Positions 12,301-22,978 of a stretch of DNA of 64,000 bases are shown piece by piece. This DNA is from Rotaria macrura. Its lineage: Eukaryota; Rotifera; Eurotatoria; Philodinida; Philodinidae. The notes under the pieces were generated by a model. The model did no database searches. It had not been told where the DNA came from and saw only the letters and a program-made list of their open reading frames with translations. The translations under genes were made by a program, and so were the position numbers. The DNA is taken from assembly GCA_900239685.1 (NCBI GenBank), contig OENT01000280.1:78248-142247 (forward strand), written 5' to 3'. Every line of letters begins with the position of its first letter. The stretch's first letter is position 1.

Positions 12301-13834
12301 TTAAGTATACTGTTACAAAGAAGATTCTTTTCATGTCATGAGAAATCTTTCATAATCTTTCAATATGAAATGAGTCACAAACCTAAAAAATATTTACACG
12401 ACAAGTTAGAAATGACGACGTTGTAAAAGAGTCTAAAAAAAGAAAAATTTTTACTAGTATGCCATAGACTTTTCTATTTACACAAAAAATAGGTTGATCG
12501 TATTTTGACAGGAAAAAAATCCATCTTATAGCTTGAAGGCAGATTTCAATAAGATTCAATGTAATACGACGGCGTACTAGAGTCATTTGAAAAGTATTTT
12601 CCGGTGGACAAAACAACCATGCTGCAATCATCCGGAAAAAAAGAAACTAGCCTTTATTCTGTCTCTAAAAAAAGAAGCTTTTCTGGGAGATTAATTATAT
12701 ATGAACAGAATCGTAGAGAGAGTTTTCACATTTTACTGCGGACGATGAAATAGACTTCGAGCTATTGGTTGATTATAACAGAATCGCTCTAGATTTCCTT
12801 CTATTTTTGGAATTTCTTTCAACTTCATCGATGTTAAAATTCTTCTTCAGGCTGATGTCGTTTGCTAACACACGGAAGTCAGCACTACATGTAAGTTGTC
12901 GAACGAAAATGCATAGGCAGACATTGTTCTACGAAATGTTTTGATATTATCGTTAAGATGAATTCATGGTTATATTATACGTGTCAATGATCTATCAATT
13001 GTTGAACAAACCTTGCTCATATATATAGTTATTAGTTTAGATTAAGTAAAAGAACTTTTTGTGCATCGTATCGAATGATCGAACTCTAGAAGTTTCAGAT
13101 TATTTATTAATATCTATTTTAGGTTCCATAAATTTGTTAGAAACTTGAATAGATTTCTGAGATCGGATCAGTTTGCATTTTTGTCCGATGGAACCGAACC
13201 AAACCGACTGTATCCGCTTGAATTTAAGATATTGTATGATTGGACCAAGTTTAGAGAAAGCAAGGTTTGTCTTATGTTAATCAGACTATTAGTGATATGC
13301 ATATGAGAAACAATAAATCGAACATTAACAACTACGACAAATTAACGTATACAGAAGACAATGAGTTAAGATTATTTTTATTGGATACGCCTACTGTGTT
13401 ATAAATTCTTCACCTTTTAGGACAAATTTAAAATGTACATGAAATAATGTATGATTTACGAGCAATAGATTGTTGTCGTACGATTGCACTTTTTTCTTGT
13501 GACACCTCCATGAAAAAGTTAATCAAACTCAAATTAGCAGATTATATCGATAATGTCTAATCGAATAGATCGCATTTCTGAACGTTTCATACGCTCGAGT
13601 TGCAGCGATACATCTAGTTTACTTTCTTACTGTTTAAGAATTGATTTTTGACAAAAATGTAACGCATATTTAAGATAATTACATGAGTTTATGTCGATTT
13701 CAGCGTCAATTTTACTGAGAACTAAAAGATTTATTATGCTTTTTCTTTAAAGATATTAATAATTTTATTACGAAAAAGAATTACATTCACATTGTCCTTG
13801 GTTATAAGGGCATAACCACACATGTTCCTTAATC
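9378..13834. other. long intergenic region
   Basis: About 4.5 kb without a convincing gene. It includes a somewhat GC-richer patch at 9660–9850, a structured inverted repeat at 11351–11514 (listed separately), and a patch at 11690–11770 in which TTCGA/TCGA-type words recur. Open frames at 10009–10744, 11041–11269 and 12244–12631 are short, overlap each other on both strands and show no family similarity. Confidence 0.5.
11351..11514. repeat. 164-bp fold-back element with internal hairpins
   Basis: The ends form an imperfect terminal inverted repeat: TTGGAGATGCCAGCACTT on the left against TTGGAGATACCAGCATTT (reverse complement of the right end), 16 of 18 matching. Inside, CTTCTCCCGTTG and CAACGGAAGAAG pair (11 of 12) around a loop, and GCTGTA/TACAGC forms a second small hairpin near the right end. 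No target-site duplication was recognised. It may be a miniature transposon or the template of a structured RNA. No family was assigned. Confidence 0.55.
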
Positions 13835-14659
13835 ATGGATGTATATGACGTATCTTTCATTTTTCTTTCTCTCTTTCTTTTTGTACTATTCACTCTCTTT
13901 TTCTCTGATCGTTTCTCATGTATTGATTTTAGTAATCATTCTTCATTTTGGTCAATGATGTGTAACGATGCAACATGTGCCTTTAACATACATAAAATAT
14001 TTCAGTATCTATTGGCGTTTTACATTATACAAATAATTCATTGTAAATCAGTTCAAAAATACGATGAATGCGATCGATTTTTCAAAGCAAATGAATGTTA
14101 TTATTTTCCATGCTTAGATGCACATTACATATGTGGTGTCAATAATCATTTAGTTAGATTCAACTACGATTTTTGTGTGTTGCCAACAAAAAAATATGCT
14201 CCAGGTTTCACGGGCGATGCAATTCGTTATTTCAATCAAACGAATATATGTGCTATGATAACTTTACATGAACAATTAGTTGAAGAAAGAATATCTGAAA
14301 AATTTACATGTGCTCATTTACATATAATGATATTTCGAATTTATTTAAAATGCTTTCAAAATAATGCAATTGAAAATAGAACGGCTAAAGTTATTGATTT
14401 CTGTTCGATTGTATGTGAAAACATACAAAACATGATCGATTTATTTCTAAATTTAAAAGATAGCCAATTTAATGTGTATCAATTACTTTTAGAAACGGGC
14501 AAAAGTTGTGGGGCAATGATTAATGAAGCAGCGGTACATACAATACCTTCGTTACTGGTAGCAATATGTCTCGATAGAAAAAATGCACACTTAGAACGAG
14601 ATATAACTGATATTATGTTCAACCCTCGCTATGAACCAAATGACTTTGAGTGGACTTGA
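13835..14659 (+). CDS. Uncharacterised cysteine-rich secreted/membrane-anchored protein (single exon)
   Basis: Uninterrupted 274-codon frame, unusually long for this AT-rich DNA, with no family I recognise. Residues 7–23 are strongly hydrophobic and a second hydrophobic stretch lies at about 55–69. Either could be a signal peptide, and initiation at Met41 or Met42 (near 13955) would place the second one at the N-terminus as a classical signal sequence. Thirteen cysteines lie from residue 70 onward, as expected for disulphide bonding in an extracellular protein. Two N-glycosylation sequons (NQT near 135, NRT near 181) are present. The alternating Cys and helical segments distantly recall stanniocalcin-type hormones, but the similarity is too weak to name it. 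No intron was seen, unlike most genes here. The neighbours are long non-coding stretches. The existence of a gene is likely; its function is unknown. Confidence 0.6.
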   Translation: MDVYDVSFIFLSLFLFVLFTLFFSDRFSCIDFSNHSSFWSMMCNDATCAFNIHKIFQYLLAFYIIQIIHCKSVQKYDECDRFFKANECYYFPCLDAHYICGVNNHLVRFNYDFCVLPTKKYAPGFTGDAIRYFNQTNICAMITLHEQLVEERISEKFTCAHLHIMIFRIYLKCFQNNAIENRTAKVIDFCSIVCENIQNMIDLFLNLKDSQFNVYQLLLETGKSCGAMINEAAVHTIPSLLVAICLDRKNAHLERDITDIMFNPRYEPNDFEWT

Positions 14660-16811
14660 GAATAAAATTATTAAAAAAAAACCAATGGTTATGTGTAATT
14701 GCTAATTTCACAGTTACATCATATTCTACAAGCTATGATTATTAAATAAATATCAAAGATCTCACGATTGCTCGTCGTGATTAAAAGGAAATTTTCGTCC
14801 TCTAAAATAGTGTTTTCAACAAATATCATACATAATTTTTCATCGATACATAAATCGGATGATCTCTTTTGACCGTTGAAGAAAAAAAGTTGAAATTGAC
14901 TTTTCAAAACCTAACCAATCAATTGGCGCCTTAATCAAGATAATATTTTCAAAGTTTGCATTGTGCATTTGTCTTACTTTTAATAGACTAATAGATAGAA
15001 GTATTTTTAATCTTGTTTTATACGCATCGAAGTTTGCGATATCCGATTCATTCCAGTTGAGATTTAATTCAGTGACCTTGTAATATGCAGACGCACAGTT
15101 AAGTAATAGTAATTCATCACGATGGATTCAGTAATGATTTTGAGGTGCATCTACAACCTAAATACCCGATCATATTTCGAGAAGATAGTTTACTTAGTAA
15201 TCAACTTGTGCCAGAGAACATAAATGTACTTCATATTGGACATGTACCGAGATTTTTCTTAATTCTTTATCTAATTTGACTGTATTATCTCAATACTTTT
15301 GATTTTCTACTTAAAGTAAGTCTTTGTGAAACAAAAGCGTTGAGATTTTCAATAAATTCAGATTGATGTAAAGTAATTACAGACCGATTGATTACTAACG
15401 AAAATATTTGAAGAAGTTTTAGAAATCTTATACAGAGAAAACTTAGTTGAAATGCTAGTCTGGTACAAATTAGAAGCAAGAAAACATTTTTCTATTGTTC
15501 GGTCTTATGATAAGTCGAAATCAGAAACTTAGTTACTAAAACAGTGCTTTTAAATAATTATCATCAAGAACTTGTTTAGTTGATCAAATGCTGAACATTC
15601 AAACCTTGATAGGCCACTATGTCATTTGTTGACTAATGAAAATAACAGTTCTCTATTATGAACCTATGAAAAAGCATTAGAAAAAACGGTTAAATATAAA
15701 CAAGTTTGAGATCAATTCTAGTACATTTTGATTTCTAAGGGCGAATCCAGCAAAAGCATGTGATTCTAAGTAATGCTTTTGACTAAGTTTTAAAACCACA
15801 ATATTGTTAAATGTTATCAACTGTATATTACACTTTTAACTGTTTCAAAATACTGTTTAAATGTCTATCGATATTGTGGGCTTCAGATTGTGTAGCTAGA
15901 TCTTTAACTACTGATATTACACAATTTGTTGAGCATCGGGTGCAGTTATTCCATGATTAACATATTTCTTCATTGTAAATCACATATGATTTTTCCTAGA
16001 TTTCGGAAAACTTGAATAGTTTAATGTGTTAATCGATTTCATAATTGATTTGAACATGAACATTGATTCTACTGATTTCTGTTCGTAAGAGAATGTTACA
16101 ACCAATCTGTTAAACATTGATATTGAAATCAGTTGAATTATATATCAGAAGAATGAAGATGATTGCTGATTTTGAGAATAAATCTGACTATAAACGTAAA
16201 ATTAAAAGTATTCCTTTTCTATACATTATTGGTAACCGTGATAAATTGACTAAAATCTTGTTTCAATAGAAAATGACTCGTAAGTAAAGATTAGTCTCTT
16301 ATCCAGCGATCTTTATTTCTCAAGTGATCAAAACTTGTCTTACGTCCTCTCTGCATTCGGTAGTATCCAAGACTTTGACATACCGTTATGGTAAAATCAT
16401 AATCTACTTTTTCTTATTATGTGTTTTCAACGCATTCAAATGCTGTGAAATCGATATCATTTTCTATGGTATTCGTACGATTCGTATCTGTAAACGTGAT
16501 TTGTGGCGAAATTTTTATAATATAATTATCAGAGATGTCATATTAGTCATATCGTAATTTATGTAGGATTTTAGTTGATGTGTGAAGATTTCAATTGCCT
16601 CTGTAAAAAAAAAGCTATCAGCGAAATCCCCACGGCATGAAAACGTTAAAAACAATATATCCATTTTTCCTAAACTCGTTAAAACAGGTCATTTCTGCAT
16701 GGTCTCATGAGTATTCTGTGAGCATTATATACTATACAGCATAGCGTTTTACCGAGAGAAGATTTCATCTATATTTTAATTTGATCTTGGTTATATATCA
16801 CCGGTGATAGC

Positions 16812-16965
16812 CCTTTGCAAACATCTGGAACAGTGTACGATGGTCTCAGGAGGCTGTCTGTAACGATCTGTGCCATCATGGAACCCTTTCTGTAACGGCA
16901 TCTGACCGGTTACATGACCGTGTCTGTAAAGGTCTGGGACGGGGGGAGGGGGGTGAGGTGAGTGC
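16812..16965. repeat. GC-rich patch with imperfect ~34-bp repeats and G-runs
   Basis: The words CTGTAACGATCTG, CTGTAACGGCATCTG and CTGTAAAGGTCTG recur at about 34-nt spacing (near 16856, 16890 and 16924), with a weaker copy before them. The patch ends in a G-rich run of GGGACGGGGGGAGGGGGG type that could form a G-quadruplex. It stands out from the surrounding AT-rich DNA. Function unknown. Confidence 0.4.
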
Positions 16966-19880
16966 AAAATTTGTAGCCTAAACACTTTAACACTCCTTTC
17001 AAGTCGTGTTTCAGATAGGCATAAGATTTCGACAATTCTCACACATGCAAGAGGAGAATAGATATTTAATGTTCAGAAATAGAATGATAGAAGAAATGCA
17101 TTGATCCAGAAGAAAAAGAGCAACTGCGATTAAATAAAACAAACAAAAACACATCTATTTAATATCAGCACTTATTGAATCATAGAATTGTCTATTAGTC
17201 ATCGTTCTTAACTAGCAGATATCGCTTAAACTCGTACTATGTGAAAAGTTGAATGTATGTACAAGTGACCGAAGCGAAGTACATTATCTGTTGGTTTGAA
17301 GTAGTTTGTTCGATTTATAGTGTATACTATGCTTCAGTTTGACAATTTATGTAAAATAATCAGATGAATGGTGAATTAACAGTATGAGTGAAATGTATTC
17401 ATTGTCAAACACATACTAAAGATCTGGTACATATTTCATAACAAGTGGACCATCATTAAGCCATCCTCACAACGAATCATGTTTGTTCTCATATGCAACA
17501 TGTTTGGCGGACCTCACTTATTGTAGAATTCACAGATTAGTTTTCGAATAAATTCGACGAAATAATTAGCATTTTAAATTGATAAGACCATGATTGAATT
17601 TCACGCGGGATACATGTATGTTGAACAGATTTGGTGCGGATTTCAGACATTTTATCAATCGTCGATTTCTGAATACCTCTAACATACTTTAATATTGTGC
17701 TCTATTGTATTGTATCATTTCATTTCATTTCAGTATAGATGTCTTCCCTCTGCATTCTCATAGTCACACATATGTCTATAGGCACAGTTGTAACCACTTC
17801 TGGAGAGATCCTATACCACATGTGAAAGAGTATAAGTGGTTATTTGAACTAAAGATAATTGTCACATGATTATGCAACTTTTTTTCAACACCTAGGTTTC
17901 GTCAACTATCAATTATTTAGATGTACTGAACAAACTCTATACTGTTTCTTTGCGAAATAGATTTAGCTCTAAATAAACTGAAGCTTGTGATATTTCTATT
18001 CGCATAATTTGACGAATTACCCTTAGATGGTGATATATAGGCATATAGCTTTGACAGAATAGACGTGATTTGTTTCCAAGAATTTTGAAAATGATTATAA
18101 TCATAACATTGTTGTTGAAGTCTGATTTGTTATCTTGAATTTTCTTCTAGAGAACATGTTTTGTGTTCGAACCAATACAGGCAAGAGTTAGTCTACTCGA
18201 TATTTTTTTAAAGTCACAATCGATAAAGAAATCATGTATAAGTTTCGAAAAATCTCATCATGGATGCAATGAAAACCTAATATTTTGACCATAATATTCT
18301 TCGTATCGAAAGTGTACCCATCGAGAGCATCTCAGATACATATGGCACCCAGTTACACGTCCAAGAAACCATCGTAAGCCCATAGGTGAATATCTTCAAG
18401 AAAAGCTCGACACCACTGCTAAATTTTCTCACGAGCTACAAGTTGCGTTATTAAATTCTCTATTGCTTCAATCGTTTGTGTTATGATTTTGATATGTTTG
18501 CTTCCTAAGCTATCTTGGTTTTATTGAAAAATATTCAGGAAAAGGAGTGCAACGTGATTGACTTATTCACGACTTTTTCACATGAAAGATATTTCTATGA
18601 GATTGGATCTCTAATAAATTATTAGTTCGATTGTTGTTGTTTTAAAAAAATCGCAATTAGTGCTGCTTTATTTTTTTAAAATTATTTTTATGTAGTTCAC
18701 TCCTTCATGATATCGAACATATGCATGTGAAGGAAAAAATTTCAATCATCATGAATCACTATCAATGTACTGACTAGAATCTAGTTTTTGAACGACTGCA
18801 CATCTATTGAAGTAATATACTCTTCGCTTCAAAGAATTATTTCAAAGTAAAGAAAGAAAATATTCTGTTTGATTTTTGAAAATCACATGAAGGATAATCG
18901 AATATTGTGAAATAGAGATTTTCGTTGTTTTAAATTGATCTGAACATGCAAGCATTCGTATAACGTACGCCTTGTTCACGTAACGCGTCACTTTCCTGAT
19001 TTAGATTTTCAAAATTTATTTTTCGAAAGAAACAGGTTCAAATACCGTTTCAGAGGCAAAATCTTGTGCTGATTAACCATCTGACATTTTTTCTGTAAAA
19101 TAAAATTCGTTTTGGTATCAAAAATCTGGTTTTAAATTTTTGAAAGATCGTATGTTTAATTGTCTAACCAAGAAAGTTTCTCGAAGCGTGGCCATTCATG
19201 TATCATTTGAAGCAGAATTTGATTCTCTGCAAAAAATGACTCTGAAAATATTCAATTTAAAGAAATTCATTCTCAAAAATTTAAGCTTTATAAGCAAACC
19301 TAAAGAAAAGATCTCTTTTCTGTCATAGCGTTAGGCGATGATAAAAACTTCCTATAGGCTAAATTCCTGATTCAAACTAGGTCATTTTTGCAGTTTGAAT
19401 AGAGAACGATAAACTGTGTCGGATGATGCCCAAACGACCTGATCAGTTTTCATACCTTTTGAGATAATTGTAAAACAATGCATTAGAAATATCACAGCGT
19501 TATGTTTGGATAATTCGAGCAGTTTCTTCTCATGGTTAATGCCATATACTAGTCGATCAATAATGAAAAATAAGTATTACTAGTATTCTTCGCAATTTAA
19601 AATTTTCTCATAATACGCTTTATGGTAATAAATATACGTCGAACTAAAATCAACATTCGGCCAAGGTGAGCCATCTAGATTTTAATTTACTTGAATTACT
19701 ATTAAAAACCCCACGCTGACAATGCTGTACGCTAAAAAGACAACATCTCCCACATGGATTGAGTTAGGAAGTTTCGTCTCAAAAATATTGTGAGTTGAAC
19801 AAGTGTTTTTGAAAAATACGTAGTGTTTGTTTCTAAAGATTTATCTAGAGTCTAACAAATCTCGAAGTCAGATCTCATTT

Positions 19881-19919
19881 ATCAATAGGTTAAGATTTTT
19901 CAAATCTTAAACTATTGAT
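19881..19919. repeat. 39-nt hairpin
   Basis: The left arm ATCAATAGGTTAAGATTT and right arm AAATCTTAAACTATTGAT pair over 18 bp with one mismatch around a 3-nt loop. It lies in non-coding DNA. No function is assigned. Confidence 0.5.
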
Positions 19920-20842
19920 TCGTCTTTTACTAATAAGAATGATAATAGATAAATAAATGTAAAATATTGCCTGTAAATAAAGGAGAGGTTTCAAAGTTAA
20001 TTCTAAATGGTACGAATGCGACCTTCTACTAAAAATTTTTACAACACATATATAGTTTTTTTTCTAAAAATTATCTTGTGTTTCTTCCACCCTTGGATTA
20101 GAATTAACCTTCCCTAATTGTTTTAATCAAATACTACAGTTGGATTAGATATATCCAAGAACGACAAATATCTATTCTTGCATTTTTACATGACAAGAAC
20201 TTTGTTGAAAAAATCTCACGAAGAATTCACTTCATATCGAAATTGTTTTGGGGAGCACTTCTTTATACTATCTGCATCTACGTAACGTTCACTCGCAGTA
20301 CTGTATGAAAATTGATATTTTGTACTGATAGTCATCACGATTCATAGTGTTGTACTTCAAATCTTCATACAACATGACTATATATTATTCAAAGATAAAT
20401 TCAGTAGAGACCTGTTGTTCGATTTCTCGCATCTAGATCTACTCAAATATTTGATAAGAAAAAACTAATGGATAATCATTTATCCTAATCTTAAATTTGA
20501 ATTTCTTATCTGTCTCTGTCGAACAAGATAACAAGATTCATTTCGTAATTTTTATTAAAGCAATCACCAAAAAAATGAACAAAAGGATTTAAATCTGGAT
20601 TGTCTTCTCCATCTTGAATACCAGATTGTTTGTTTGAAATCTTGAAAGAAAATCCTCTTATAAACAAAATCACCCACACCGAATGGAACTCATTAGACAT
20701 GAATCATGCCACCGAGCATATATAACAAGAATTGAATTAATATGAACAAATGAGTGATATACACATGTCTAGCCTTTATTACAACCTAAAAACAGGAATA
20801 TCAAATATGAGGATTTCATTTTATCGAATATGAAATAAAAAC

Positions 20843-21710
20843 TTACAGTTTTCCATGATAATACAATGTTATTTCAGCTTCTGGAGCTAAATCGCATATA
20901 GCAATAACTTGCTTATCTTCATCGACTATACACGTAGCTTCATCTTCACTTGCGGCCCGGATAAAATGATTTTCACTACTGACTGAACCGGAAAATTTTG
21001 CCACAACTTCACCGGCTTGGATCCATTCGAGAGCATGTAACGATCTTGCTTTATTTGGTGTTGCTGAGCGTGTGAAACATTTTGTTGCATACCATTTTGT
21101 TTTTAGTTCACGCACACGCGATTGCAAGTAGGGGGTCATATATTGATAGTAACGTTTTTGAAATTCTTCATCACGATAACGATCGAACATAATACGACCA
21201 ACACACGATGGTGTTTCACATTTACATTCAAGACCACGAATTAATGATGCTTCCGTTTCGAGAAAATGATAATCATATGTTAACTCTTCACCTACAGCGA
21301 TAGGTTTCATGGCAACGATTGTATTTCCGTCACCGGAATCAAAGCCACAATTAGGTTCGCACGAATGATTGAACAAAACACATTCGTCATTGTTTTGTTG
21401 AGCAGTAAAGCTAGGAGGAATCATATACATATCGTCCTCAGCCTAAAAAGAATCGAAATGTAATAAATGATAATCAATTAAAAATCAAATTTACCATGTA
21501 TGAATAAAAGCAGAGAAAATTTTTCAAATGCGGTTGTGTTTCTATTAAATGAAGTATTTCATCTCTTGACATCATGTAATCATCATCACCGCAAGTACAC
21601 CACCAAATTTTTTCGCCAGCAGCAATAGGTTCAGCTGCTACCATCATTTGGTTACCATCGCCATATTTTTCACTGGCATCTATCATTTGCACCATCTTGT
21701 AAAACACCAT
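20843..21710 (-). CDS. SET-domain protein with second degenerate SET-like half (2 exons)
   Basis: Exons 21710–21495 and 21442–20843 join to 271 codons plus stop. The first half is a complete small SET module: an N-terminal strand (VAAEPIAAGEKIWW, about residues 30–45), the NHSC cofactor motif at 97–100, GEELTYDY at 123–130 and a post-SET zinc cluster with Cys145, Cys147 and Cys152. Together these support a protein-lysine methyltransferase fold. The second part (about 200–271) again reads like a SET start (LHALEWIQAGEVVAKF) and a SET end (VIAICDLAPEAEITLYYH), but lacks NHSC and the post-SET cysteines. The ATG at 21710 follows a TTG-initiated extension; no better upstream start was seen. The stop overlaps a GTAAGT donor-like word, but splicing there would add only one residue. 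The substrate is unknown and could be a histone or another protein. Confidence 0.75.
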
Positions 21711-22978
21711 CGTGGTTAGTCGTCGCAAAGAAGAATAATGCCGTTATAGAAAACTTCACTGCTGATGTACTGATAAAATTTTCTCGTTATATATATATAT
21801 ATATACGTATGGTCGATGGTGAATGGTTATTCACGTTTTCAACGGCTGACACGATGAAGGTGGTGAGAAAAAACGGGTGTTCTTAAGGATTCGTTTTCAT
21901 TGTTTTTTTATTTTCAAACAGTGCAGGTGAAAAGAAATGCGTAATTCAAAGTGGGTTTATAATGTCTATTAGCGAAGAAAGTGTACGCGATTTGATAAAA
22001 TAATTAAAACAATACGTAGTCGAATGTCCTTGAGAATAAAGTACTTTCGATCAAATATCATCCGTTGCCAGATTCCTTTCTTATAGTGGTGTTAAAAAGT
22101 CACACTATTTTCAATGCCCTGAGATTTTTTTAAATATGAAAGCACGTTTTATTGCAGCACTATGTAATGTAAGATTAACTTATTGCGCCTGATAAAATAT
22201 ATTTCTTCATGCTATCGTGTCATGCTATAAAGACTAGATTTCAAAAATTTTGCTCAAAACTAACTTTTAAATTATTCTATTTAAAATTGATAGATTGATA
22301 ACACTACAGAATGTGTATCGTAGGGGTTTGTAGATAAAATATATAGGTCAAGTATAAAATATATTCCTAGAAACATACAAAGATGGAATGTCAAAAGGCA
22401 GGTGGCACTTGTAATCATAGTCTCGTGAACCTGTGGAAAACAAAATATATTTATGAATGAATATTGATAAATAAATCTGTGGCAATCATACTTATATCAT
22501 ACTGTCGAATAATATCTGCTTTCTTTTTCATATGACTTCAACAATAGTGTTGTTAACTTGTTTTCATTGCGAAACTCAATCTATGAAAAACTATGCATAC
22601 AACTACGTACAACATGATCGAATGAGTATTAAGAAAAAAAATAAAATAAAATTCTTCAATAGATGATTATTTATTTGTTTATTACGATTTACAATCATCA
22701 TTAAAAAATTGCTTTCAAAACACTTCACTACGAAATAACAAAAGAAAAACGACTTTATTCCAATGAAAAAGAAAAACAAACACAGCACACACTGTTTGAC
22801 AAGACTGTACACCAAGTATAAGAGAAAAAGATAAAATATCTATTGAATTCTGCTAGCCATGATCATGCATTAATTCAGCACCTGTTTAATATTTGAGGCA
22901 AACAAAACTTTTCCTTTGTTTTTTTTTCGTTTTTTAGTACCACCGGGTCTAATCGATTTCGTTTTAGTCGAATTCTAT
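21711..22978. other. intergenic spacer
   Basis: AT-rich, with an (AT)n tract at about 21789–21806 just upstream of the SET gene. No gene is supported. A minus-strand AATAAA-type signal at about 22670–22675 could end the cadherin transcript. Confidence 0.5.

Larger units (their letters stand above)
14660..20842. other. 6-kb gene desert
   Basis: No exon could be supported. The reading frames are all short (under about 80 codons) and without domains. Noted inside: a GC-rich patch at 16800–16965 with imperfect repeats and G-runs, a palindrome TATCACCGGTGATA at about 16796–16809, and a near-perfect hairpin at 19881–19919. The frame at 20506–20700 downstream of the SET gene shows no acceptor that would join it to that gene in frame. 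Confidence 0.5.

Noticed and set aside
13835..14659. Assignment of the cysteine-rich orphan to the stanniocalcin family
   Set aside because: Only a vague resemblance in Cys and helix spacing; no motif matches well enough to name it.
20506..20700. 64-codon frame downstream of the SET gene, considered as a third exon
   Set aside because: Splicing from the GTAAGT at the SET stop into the nearest acceptor (near 20786) meets a stop at once, and the peptide has no SET similarity.
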